Shown here piece by piece: positions 24,485 to 33,352 of a stretch of 64,000 bases of DNA. Location: contig NZ_JAFCKQ010000013.1 in NCBI RefSeq assembly GCF_018130215.1, positions 1 through 64,000 on the forward strand. The letters run 5' to 3'. Origin of the DNA: Bradyrhizobium jicamae. Lineage in GTDB: Bacteria; Pseudomonadota; Alphaproteobacteria; Rhizobiales; Xanthobacteraceae. How positions within the stretch are numbered: position 1 is the stretch's first letter; the number at the start of each line of letters is the position of its first letter. The notes beneath the pieces are model-generated. The model saw nothing but the letters and a program-made list of their open reading frames with translations, ran no database searches and was not told where the DNA came from. The position numbers and the translations under genes are program-made.

Positions 24485-25729
24485 TTACTTGCGCTGCGAA
24501 GCCGCTACCACTTCCTTCGCTGCCCGCTCCCCCGAATCCCTTGCTCCGTGGGCCGTCGAGAAGAAATTCGGCGATGTCGCTTCACCCGCGAAGAACAGTC
24601 GGCCGTCGACCGGCGCGGCGAGCACGGCGCGCTTGTCGGCGTGGCCCGGCAAAGCGTGCGAATAGGAGCCGCGCGCGAACGGGTCGTGCGACCAGCGCGA
24701 TTCCTTCAGCGGCTTCAGGCGACGGCGGAAATCGTTGCCGATCAAGGCGACGATCTCGTCGATGCTGTGGGCAGCGATCGCGCCGTCGCCGGCGTCCTCG
24801 AGCGCTTGCGCGAAGCGGCCGCCGAAGAAGCCTTCGATGCAGGGCTGGCCGAACGGGCGAATGTGATAGGTACCCATCTCGGTGCGCATGGTGGCGCCGC
24901 GCAGATTGCCTTCCTTCGGCATGTCATCGGGATGGTCGAGCGCCAGCGTCACCTTGTCGGCGAGGCCGAGCGGCAGGCCGCGCGCGGCATCGACCTTGTT
25001 GGGCAGCGCGGGTGAAAAGCGGATCGCTTCATCGGCGATCAGGTTGGTCGGCACCGTGACGATCACCTTGCGAGCGTCGAGCGTGCCGCGCGAGGTCTCG
25101 ATGCGGACGCGCGGGCCTGAATGGTCGATCAGCCTGACCTCGCAGTTCAACGCAACCGGAACCAGTGCGCCATAGGCAGCGACCAGCGCGCCATAGCCGC
25201 GGCGCACCCGCCAGTTGAGGTTGGTGTCCTCATAGGCGTCGAAGTCGAGGATCGAGAGCTGGTCGAGCTCGCAGCCGTTCACGTAAGTCGAGATGGCGTC
25301 GATCATCGGGTTCCAGCGATTGCCCGGCGCGAGGTAGCGATCAGCGGGGCCGTCCTTGTCGCCGCGCGCCGCCTCTTCGAGCCGATCGTAGAACTCGTCG
25401 AGCGCCTGCATGTATTCGTCGCGATCGGCTTGCGGAAACGCCTTGCCGTAGGCGCGCTCGCGCCAGGGCGGCAGGTCCTTGTTGACCTCGAAGCCGAGCT
25501 GTGCGGCGATGCCGACGAAGCTGTTGCGGTTCGCCGAATGCAGCCAGCCGCAGCCGACGTCGAACACCACATCGGGCGCCGCCTGGATCGTGTGCGCGCG
25601 GCCGCCGACGCGGCCGCGGGCTTCCAGCACGATCGCGGAGAGGCCCGAGCCCTTCAGCGCGTGCGCGGCGCCGAGGCCCGCGGCACCTGCGCCGATGATG
25701 GCAACGTCGACTGTGGAGGGGAGGGACAT
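24485..25729 (-). CDS. FAD-dependent amine oxidase
   Basis: A 414-residue flavin monooxidase-like protein. GAGAAGLGAAHAL is the Rossmann dinucleotide motif, GRVGGRAHT the flavin-contact motif of the amine oxidase superfamily, and GRLFFAGEATS near the C-terminus the second FAD motif. It oxidises primary, secondary or polyamines; substrate unknown. ATG 25729 was chosen because upstream in-frame sequence reads repeat DNA (RYTLYTIRHSPFA comes from 7-bp tandem repeats). It lies downstream of typA on the same strand, 108 bp away. Confidence 0.9.
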   Translation of the reverse strand: MSLPSTVDVAIIGAGAAGLGAAHALKGSGLSAIVLEARGRVGGRAHTIQAAPDVVFDVGCGWLHSANRNSFVGIAAQLGFEVNKDLPPWRERAYGKAFPQADRDEYMQALDEFYDRLEEAARGDKDGPADRYLAPGNRWNPMIDAISTYVNGCELDQLSILDFDAYEDTNLNWRVRRGYGALVAAYGALVPVALNCEVRLIDHSGPRVRIETSRGTLDARKVIVTVPTNLIADEAIRFSPALPNKVDAARGLPLGLADKVTLALDHPDDMPKEGNLRGATMRTEMGTYHIRPFGQPCIEGFFGGRFAQALEDAGDGAIAAHSIDEIVALIGNDFRRRLKPLKESRWSHDPFARGSYSHALPGHADKRAVLAAPVDGRLFFAGEATSPNFFSTAHGARDSGERAAKEVVAASQRK

Positions 25730-25736
25730 GAGAAGC

Positions 25737-25826
25737 GCGAATGGTGAGTGGCGAATAGTGTATAGCGTATAGCGTATAGCAACGACGGGGCGGCGCAAAC
25801 GCCCCTATTCGCCACGCCCCATTCGC
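25737..25826. repeat. Inverted repeat enclosing 7-bp tandem repeats
   Basis: Left arm GCGAATGG-TGA-GTGGCGAATAG (25737-25758) and right arm CTATTCGCCAC-GCC-CCATTCGC (25805-25826) are complementary except for three central bases. Between them TATAGCG is repeated 2.9 times (25761-25780). It occupies the gap between typA and the amine oxidase gene and could form a long hairpin in RNA. Confidence 0.65.
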
Positions 25827-25837
25827 TATTCGCGCCC

Positions 25838-27664
<1,827 letters not shown>

Positions 27665-27799
27665 GGCTCTTCTTCTGGTCGTGCAAAGGGTCTTGAGCGC
27701 GGTCTCACCGGACCATCGGGGCCGGCCGCTCGCTAGCGCGGCCCGTCCGGGCCCGGATCACGCTCATACCTAAGAAATTTGACGGGGACGCATCGCCCC

Positions 27800-27828
27800 A
27801 AAAAGGAAGCCCGGTCAGCGGACCGGGC
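27800..27828 (-). terminator. Intrinsic terminator of the Lgt-like/radical SAM operon
   Basis: Perfect 8-bp stem GCCCGGTC/GACCGGGC (27809-27816 and 27821-27828) with loop AGCG, followed on the minus strand by TTCCTTTTT. It lies 120 bp downstream of the last gene of the operon (ending 27949) and upstream of typA. Confidence 0.75.
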
Positions 27829-27948
27829 ACCTTGCGCGTTGCGCCGCAATATAGTCAGAAAACGCCAAAAAACAACGGTTTATTGGTGATTTGGTTGATC
27901 GAATTTAGGGCCGGAAGGGCCGGTTTTGGCGAGTTCCGGGGCCCGATG

Positions 27949-28182
27949 TCACTTTCGGGAAAGCGCCCAGACGATCAACGCGACGCCGCCAAGGGCGATA
28001 AACATCACGACAGGCGTGAACGGGTCTCTGCCCGAATCACCCGCGGCGACGATCAGGACCGCGCACATCAGGCCGGGCAGCAGCAGGATGATGCCGAGGG
28101 TCAGCATGATCGCGGTCACGCAGCCGCTGCGCTGGCGTGGTTCCTGGGGGTTGGTCGGCGGCGGCTGGTCCAAGGTGCCCAT
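27949..28182 (-). CDS. Small two-helix membrane protein, paralogue of upstream gene
   Basis: A 77-residue protein with a Pro-rich cytoplasmic head (PPPTNPQEP) and two membrane helices (about 24-47 and 58-74). SGCVTAIMLTLGIILLLPGLMC matches SGCATAFMVLIGLILLLPGLC of the gene just upstream in pattern (pieces SGC, LLLPGL), so the two arose by tandem duplication. It is the last gene of the operon, 22 bp after its paralogue. No family function known. Confidence 0.7.
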   Translation of the reverse strand: MGTLDQPPPTNPQEPRQRSGCVTAIMLTLGIILLLPGLMCAVLIVAAGDSGRDPFTPVVMFIALGGVALIVWALSRK

Positions 28183-28204
28183 GATCCTTCGCGCCTCCTG
28201 GCGG

Positions 28205-28480
28205 CTATCGCCCCTTGATCGCAGCCCGGATCAGCATGATGCCGGCGAACCCGACCATGAGCCCGAGCAGGATCAGGAATACGAGCACGGGCTCCATGCG
28301 CAGCGACGAACTCAGCGAGCCGACCCCGAACACGATGGCGCACAGCCCCGGCAGCAGCAGGATCAGCCCGATCAGCACCATGAACGCCGTCGCACAGCCG
28401 CTGCGTGGCGGGGGCAGTCGCGGCGGAAGCACGGGAGGTGGCGATCCGTCGGGCATGATGGGGCGGCTGTCGTCGCTCAT
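28205..28480 (-). CDS. Small two-helix membrane protein, first of a tandem pair
   Basis: A 91-residue protein: Pro-rich head (SPPPVLPPRLPPP), then SGCATAF and a helix containing LILLLPGLC, then a second helix (FLILLGLMVGFAGIML) and a basic end. Its ATG overlaps the stop of the radical SAM gene (ATGA at 28477-28480), so it is translationally coupled. It is a paralogue of the 77-residue protein downstream. It could be a membrane partner or chaperone for the radical SAM enzyme (inference). Confidence 0.7.
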   Translation of the reverse strand: MSDDSRPIMPDGSPPPVLPPRLPPPRSGCATAFMVLIGLILLLPGLCAIVFGVGSLSSSLRMEPVLVFLILLGLMVGFAGIMLIRAAIKGR

Positions 28481-29922
28481 CGCGGCACGTCCTCGCCCTG
28501 GCTGGTTTCCCGATAGGTCTGCTGTGCGAGCTCGGCGCGGATACGAGCGATCTTTCCGTTGCGGTAGAACAGATTGTAGGTGTCGAACGGGATGATCGCG
28601 CCGGACTCTGTGACGAAATGGATGCAGCTTCGCTTGACGTTGCCGACGCAGAAATTGAAGCGATCGAGGAACTGCACGATGGTGATGCGGAAGATGTTGG
28701 CGTAGGTCAGCCCGTCCGGCACCTCGAAGCCCGGCAGGCAGCACAGCAGCTCGCAGACGCGATCGCTGGTGTTCAGCGGCCCCGACGACAGCGAGAACAG
28801 GTCGACGAATTTCTCCCGCAGCATCGGATATTTCTCCGGGCTGATCGTGTTGGGCATCACGGCGACGAGCTGCTCCTGCGGGATCAGCGAGGTCAACGGC
28901 AGCACCTTCTCGCCGTTGCGCAGCCCGTAGCCGATCGAGATGCTCTCGGGGTTGCACGGCAGCGGGATCATGTCCTTGTCGCCGAACACCCCGGTCTCGA
29001 CCACGCGCCGGCGGATCTCCGACAGCATGATGCGGTCGGTGTCCTTGTCGAAATTCTCGTTGCGGCCGGCGTCCTGCACCGGTTGCAGCGTCACGCCGCG
29101 CACGCAGCTCCACGTCAGTGCGTGGCGGACGATATCGCCGATCTCGCCGTCGTTGATGCCGCGCTTGATGGTGGCGACAAGCGTGGTCGAGATGCCCTGG
29201 CGCTCGAGATTCTCCAGCGCCTGCTGCCGGATCTTGCGCAGATCGGCACCGCGCAGATTGACCAGCGCCTCGCGCCTCAGCGAGTCGAATTGCAGGTAGA
29301 TCTCCAGCCCGCGCCTGTTCTCGGCGAGCCTTGCCACGAAGTCCGGCTCGCGCGCGATTCTGAGGCCGTTGGTGTTGACCATGACATGACGGATCGGCCG
29401 TGCCCGCACGGCGTCCAGGATGGCGAAGAAATCCGGATGCAACGTCGGCTCGCCGCCGGAGATCTGCACCAGGTCAGGCTCGCCTTCGCTGGCCACCAGT
29501 GCGTCGAGCATCCGCTCGATCTTGTCGAGCGGCGTGAAGCGGGTGCGTGCCGGCGAGGACTCCGCAAAGCACACCGGGCAGGTGAGGTTGCAGTGCTCGG
29601 TGATCTCGATCAGCGCCAGGCAGGAGTGCTGCTCGTGGTCCGGGCACAGGCCGCAATCATAGGGGCAGCCGAATTCGGTGTGGCGCTGGACAGCCAGCGG
29701 CCGGTCGCCCGGCTTGATGAAATCCTTGCACAGCCGCCAATAGGCCTGATCGGTCGAGACCAGCGTCGACTGCACGCCGTGCCGCTTGCAGCGCTTCTCG
29801 TACCAGACCTCGTTGCCGAGGATCTGGATCTTGGTCGGTACCAGGGTCAGGCAGGTCTCGCAGAGCGATTGGGTCTGGCCCCAGAAGATGTAGGGGCGGG
29901 CCTTACGCAGCGGCGCGTTCAT
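28477..29922 (-). CDS. COG1964-type radical SAM enzyme (MJ0619/tetraether-synthase-like)
   Basis: A 481-residue Fe-S protein. It has two CX3CX2C motifs: GCPYDCGLC (Cys86, 90, 93) and EHCNLTCPVC (Cys111, 115, 118). An N-terminal CETC (21-24) plus KRCKRH (Cys45, His48) looks like a rubredoxin-type metal site. SGGEPTLHPD is the SAM-binding GGE motif; more Cys follow near the C-terminus (CELLCCLPG, NFCVGNVKRSC). This is the layout of COG1964 proteins, whose studied members include archaeal MJ0619-like enzymes and tetraether lipid synthases that couple lipid tails. The gene overlaps an Lgt-like gene upstream by 20 bp and a small membrane protein gene downstream by 4 bp. The lipid substrate is inference. 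Confidence 0.85.
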   Translation of the reverse strand: MNAPLRKARPYIFWGQTQSLCETCLTLVPTKIQILGNEVWYEKRCKRHGVQSTLVSTDQAYWRLCKDFIKPGDRPLAVQRHTEFGCPYDCGLCPDHEQHSCLALIEITEHCNLTCPVCFAESSPARTRFTPLDKIERMLDALVASEGEPDLVQISGGEPTLHPDFFAILDAVRARPIRHVMVNTNGLRIAREPDFVARLAENRRGLEIYLQFDSLRREALVNLRGADLRKIRQQALENLERQGISTTLVATIKRGINDGEIGDIVRHALTWSCVRGVTLQPVQDAGRNENFDKDTDRIMLSEIRRRVVETGVFGDKDMIPLPCNPESISIGYGLRNGEKVLPLTSLIPQEQLVAVMPNTISPEKYPMLREKFVDLFSLSSGPLNTSDRVCELLCCLPGFEVPDGLTYANIFRITIVQFLDRFNFCVGNVKRSCIHFVTESGAIIPFDTYNLFYRNGKIARIRAELAQQTYRETSQGEDVPR

Positions 29923-30622
29923 GCTTCAAACTCGCACTTGGTGCCGTCGCCAGCATGACGGCGGCATAGGCCACGACGAAAAGCGACAGCAGGTGGAACA
30001 GCGAGAACGGGCCGATCAGCGTGCCATATGGCTTGAGAAATTCCCAGAAGAAGCGCTGCAGACCGTAATAGAACAGGGCGAGGTAGAATCCATTGGTGAT
30101 TACGGCGGCGTTTCGGTTCAATACCATCAACACGTAGAACACAGCGAACGCTGCCATCGCGATACTCTCGTAGAGTTGCACCGGATGACGCAGCGCGCCA
30201 TCGCCGAAATCATGTCCCCAGGGCAGCGTGGTCGGCGTGCCGTAGGTGAAATCGTCGAGGCCGGCGAGATAGCAGCCGATCCGACCGATCGCGACGCCGA
30301 CCGCGAGCGGCAGCGCGAAGCGAGCGCCGGTGCGGATCGTAATGCCGTGCAGCCATTTGTAGAGCTCGATCGCGACGATGCCGCCGGCCAATGCGCCCTC
30401 GACCGAGCGGGCGATGCCAGGCATGCCCGAGAACCACAGGTTCAGCGTGCCGAAGATGTAGGCGCCGATCCCGGCGCCGAACACCAGCGCGGCGACGTAG
30501 GGCAGCTCGAAGGATTGCCGCGGGAATTGCAGGCCGCGCACGCGCGACAGCCACCAGATGGCGGCGCAAGCAGCACCCCAGGCCGCGACATCGAAGATGG
30601 CGTGAAGTCCTGCCCCGCTCAT
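29903..30622 (-). CDS. Divergent Lgt-like (prolipoprotein diacylglyceryl transferase family) membrane protein
   Basis: A 239-residue polytopic protein with about seven membrane helices. It retains AIGRIGCYLAGLDD (111-124), TPTTLPWG (129-136) and RHPVQLYES (145-153), the central Lgt signature where phosphatidylglycerol binds. The region corresponding to the essential His-Gly-Gly of canonical Lgt reads EGALAGGIVAIE, with no His seen. It is shorter than usual Lgt (about 280), and the organism should carry a housekeeping lgt elsewhere. It heads the operon, overlapping the radical SAM gene by 20 bp. Probably a diacylglycerol-transferring or lipid-binding enzyme with a changed acceptor (inference). 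Confidence 0.8.
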   Translation of the reverse strand: MSGAGLHAIFDVAAWGAACAAIWWLSRVRGLQFPRQSFELPYVAALVFGAGIGAYIFGTLNLWFSGMPGIARSVEGALAGGIVAIELYKWLHGITIRTGARFALPLAVGVAIGRIGCYLAGLDDFTYGTPTTLPWGHDFGDGALRHPVQLYESIAMAAFAVFYVLMVLNRNAAVITNGFYLALFYYGLQRFFWEFLKPYGTLIGPFSLFHLLSLFVVAYAAVMLATAPSASLKHERAAA

Positions 30623-30662
30623 GGGGCAAGTGTAGCGTGGTTTTTGCGCCGTGCGATAGCCG

Positions 30663-30692
30663 CCTCCCTCTCCCCACGCGCGGGGCGAGGTG
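30663..30692. repeat. CCTCtCCCC/GGGGcGAGG hairpin repeat unit
   Basis: Intergenic GC-rich inverted repeat between the CRP/FNR-type gene (ending 30705) and the Lgt-like gene (starting 30622), of the same family as the units at 19738, 36204, 46820 and 51061. It may terminate the regulator transcript. Confidence 0.5.
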
Positions 30693-30704
30693 GAGCAAGC
30701 CTCG

Positions 30705-31469
30705 TCAATTCGAGGGATTGTCCTCGCTCGGATAGACCCCGCGCAGCACGGTCTCGAAGTGCTCCCGCACCGCGTCGTTGCACGGGCAGGCGCGCTGCCG
30801 GAGTCCGTCGGGATTGCGGATCACGACGGCACCGCGGCGCGTGTCCAGCACTCCTTCGGCCTTGAAGCTCTGGATCACGCGGCTGGTGTAGCTGCGGCCG
30901 ACGCCGAGCAGTGTGGCAAGCTGCTCATGGGTGAGCGGCACCACGCCGTCGCCATCGGTGCGCTCCATCGCCGAGATGATCCATTTGGCGGCGCGCTGCT
31001 CGATCGAGTGGACGGCGTTGCAGGCTGTCGACTGGAACATCTGCGCCAGCATGCAGTCGGCATAGCGCGCGAAGATGTTGCGGATGGACGGCGAGGCGAG
31101 CTTCGCCATGTCGAGCCTCGTGATCGGCAACCGTACGAACGGTCCGCCGAACTTGACGGTGATCCGCGTGTAGGCCGGCAGGAAGCCCTGGCTCACGATT
31201 CCGCCGACCGCGCCTTCGCGGCCGACCAGGATCGTCTCGACATCGCGGCCGTCTTCGTTGGGGACGAGATAGGACGCCAGACTCGGACCGCAGGGAAAAT
31301 GCACGGTGCCGACGTCATCGCCGGGGTTGTAGAGCAGGTCACCCGCCGCAGCCTCGACCAATGAAAGATACGGCGCGAGCAACGCGAAATCGGCCGCGTT
31401 CAGTCTGCGCAGCAAATTGTTGAAGGGCCGGTCGCTGGCTCCGGCCGAAGCGTCTGGTTTTGAATGCAT
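30705..31469 (-). CDS. CRP/FNR family transcription regulator
   Basis: A 254-residue regulator: an N-terminal cyclic-nucleotide-like effector domain (GDLLYNPGDDVGTVHFP ... ) and a C-terminal winged helix (LTHEQLATLLGVGRSYTSRVIQSF, then DTRRGAVVI). The FNR-type N-terminal Cys cluster is absent and the cAMP-contact residues of CRP are not obvious, so ligand is unknown. ATG 31469 was chosen; an in-frame GTG at 31526 is also possible, but its only strong AGGAGG lies within the extension. It is divergent from the receiver gene at 31684. Confidence 0.88.
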   Translation of the reverse strand: MHSKPDASAGASDRPFNNLLRRLNAADFALLAPYLSLVEAAAGDLLYNPGDDVGTVHFPCGPSLASYLVPNEDGRDVETILVGREGAVGGIVSQGFLPAYTRITVKFGGPFVRLPITRLDMAKLASPSIRNIFARYADCMLAQMFQSTACNAVHSIEQRAAKWIISAMERTDGDGVVPLTHEQLATLLGVGRSYTSRVIQSFKAEGVLDTRRGAVVIRNPDGLRQRACPCNDAVREHFETVLRGVYPSEDNPSN

Positions 31470-31683
31470 TGGAAAATCCGCTGGTTCCAACGCCACGACA
31501 GTGAATTGGTTCCTCCTCGGTTCCACTTCTTATGTGCACAAGTGAACAGACGGCGCGTCCCCTGATGTGGTGGTTTCATCATGGGAACAGCAGGCGTGCT
31601 CTCGGGGCGCCAGCAGCGGGCCATCCATCCGGGCTATGATCCGGATCCCTGATTCGTCCTCGAAAAATGGACCGTGCCGAGAC

Positions 31684-32058
31684 ATGAAGCCCGCCCTCCG
31701 CGCCGATATCCCCGGCGACGTCTTGATCGTCGAAGACGATCCGATCATTGCGCTCGATTTCGAGGACACAATCCTGCGCCTGGGCGCGACGACGGTTCGT
31801 ACCGCCCCCAACGTGGCGCGGGCGCTCGAGATGATCGCCGAACGCCTGCCCGACTTTGCCCTGCTCGATGTCGGCCTTGTCAGGGGCGAGAAGTCGTTCG
31901 CGCTCGCCGAGCGGCTGAATGTGCTGAAGGTGCGCTACGCCTTCGTGACGGGTTATGGCGGAGACATCCGGCTTCCGCCGTCGCTGGCCGAAAAGCCACG
32001 GCTGTCCAAGCCTTGTTCGGGCGAAGCGCTCGAGGCTGCGTTGAGAAACCGGTGCTGA
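31684..32058 (+). CDS. Single-domain response regulator
   Basis: A 124-residue stand-alone receiver domain. VEDDPIIALDFED gives the acidic pocket, FALLDVGL the phospho-accepting Asp, FVTGYGG the switch Thr and LSKPCSG the conserved Lys. No output domain, so it acts by protein contact or as a phosphate shuttle. No kinase is adjacent; it is divergent from a CRP/FNR-type regulator, 214 bp away. Confidence 0.88.
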   Translation: MKPALRADIPGDVLIVEDDPIIALDFEDTILRLGATTVRTAPNVARALEMIAERLPDFALLDVGLVRGEKSFALAERLNVLKVRYAFVTGYGGDIRLPPSLAEKPRLSKPCSGEALEAALRNRC

Positions 32059-32146
32059 CTGCGGGCCTAACGCCTCGCGGCCGGCGCGTTCGTCGTCTAC
32101 GATCCAGGGAGTCGGATTCGGCGAAACTCGGTATCGGGAAGCCGCC

Positions 32147-33304
32147 ATGGCGATCAGGTCATCTGCCGCTGCGCCCGCAGCAGGGCTATCTCTAGGGCTG
32201 CTCCTCTCGCCGCCGGTTGCAACGCATGCGATCGTCGGCGTGACCATCTCGCCTGCCTTAACCGTCATCGGCAGTTTCTTTTCTCCGGCGAGGGGCGAGC
32301 CGGTCGCACTCACGAGCCAGCAATCGGCGCTTGCGATCTACGACAAGGCCCGGAAGGACTTCGAGCAGATCCTGCGCCAGCGACGCGCGCAGATCGATTC
32401 CAGGCAGCCTCTGCCCGACTTGCCGGGCCAGGCCATCTACCTTGCCCGCGTCGAGATGATGAGCGCCTACAAGGATCTCACCGATGCGCTTCCATCGAGG
32501 ATCGGAAGACCCAACCGATTCGGAATCCCGCCCGCATATTTCGACGCCGACAATGAACCGCTGTTCGATGAATACAGGAAGCTCTTCGACGTCATGGAGG
32601 CCCCGCCCGCCAGCGCGCAACGATCGGATACGCCATTCAAGGACGTCGTCGATCTGGCGACCGCGATCGCCCGCGCCAAGGGGCTGGATGCTGCGAATGC
32701 CGCCGCCGCAGGCCGTATCAGCCTCGGCCTCTTCTATGCCGAGACGGGCGGCAAGCAGAATGCCGGAAATGCGCGGTCCAACACATACAAGGGCAGTCTG
32801 CAGACGGGTCCGTCCGAAGACCGCAACGGTCGAAGGAAGTGGGCAGCCATGAAGGGATCGATCGCAAAGCTCGATCCTGCACTGAGCCGCCGCGACGACG
32901 AGGAAGAGGCACGGGCCGGCAACCTCGATCACAGGTTCAATCACTGGACCGCCGTGCGGGACGCCCTGATGAACGCGCACGCGGATATTTTCCCCGACAT
33001 CCCGGCGATCCTGAAAGCGCTGCCTGACCCGATCGATCAAATGAAGCTGTTTGAGCTGATCCAGATCGTTCCCACTCCGACCAGGGCCGCACTGAAGTCG
33101 GGCAACCTCACGGCCTACAGGATCTCCGACACAAGGATCATGCGATACCTGCGCAACAACAGCATCTTCGCCTTCGGCCGGGCCGACAGGGCGAGAACAT
33201 CAGCGACGTTCCGCGAAATCCTCGATGCGATGTGGCTGTTCAACGCCAAGTTCGAACAGGCGCTCGCAAAATTCAAGGACATCAAGGCGGGCAAGCCGGG
33301 CTGA
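32147..33304 (+). CDS. Secreted protein with a lysozyme-like E-T-G motif, unknown
   Basis: A 385-residue protein with a hydrophobic N-terminus (AAGLSLGLLLSPPVATHA) that may be a signal peptide. The region 190-235 (LGLFYAETGGKQNAGNA, then GSLQTGP and GRRKW) resembles lytic-transglycosylase or lysozyme cores, where a Glu at the helix end (E199) is followed by a substrate loop ending in L-Q/M-Q. The rest is helical and Arg/Lys rich and not recognised. The convergent neighbour is a peptidoglycan amidase, which is consistent with a cell-wall role but not proof. Confidence 0.55.
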   Translation: MAIRSSAAAPAAGLSLGLLLSPPVATHAIVGVTISPALTVIGSFFSPARGEPVALTSQQSALAIYDKARKDFEQILRQRRAQIDSRQPLPDLPGQAIYLARVEMMSAYKDLTDALPSRIGRPNRFGIPPAYFDADNEPLFDEYRKLFDVMEAPPASAQRSDTPFKDVVDLATAIARAKGLDAANAAAAGRISLGLFYAETGGKQNAGNARSNTYKGSLQTGPSEDRNGRRKWAAMKGSIAKLDPALSRRDDEEEARAGNLDHRFNHWTAVRDALMNAHADIFPDIPAILKALPDPIDQMKLFELIQIVPTPTRAALKSGNLTAYRISDTRIMRYLRNNSIFAFGRADRARTSATFREILDAMWLFNAKFEQALAKFKDIKAGKPG

Positions 33305-33352
33305 CGTCACTAGCGACCGACCTGATCGCGTTCCCTCCGGTTGCTCGGGCGA

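Noticed and set aside
28618..29958. 446-codon ORF on the plus strand
   Set aside because: Antisense to the radical SAM gene; no recognisable motif.
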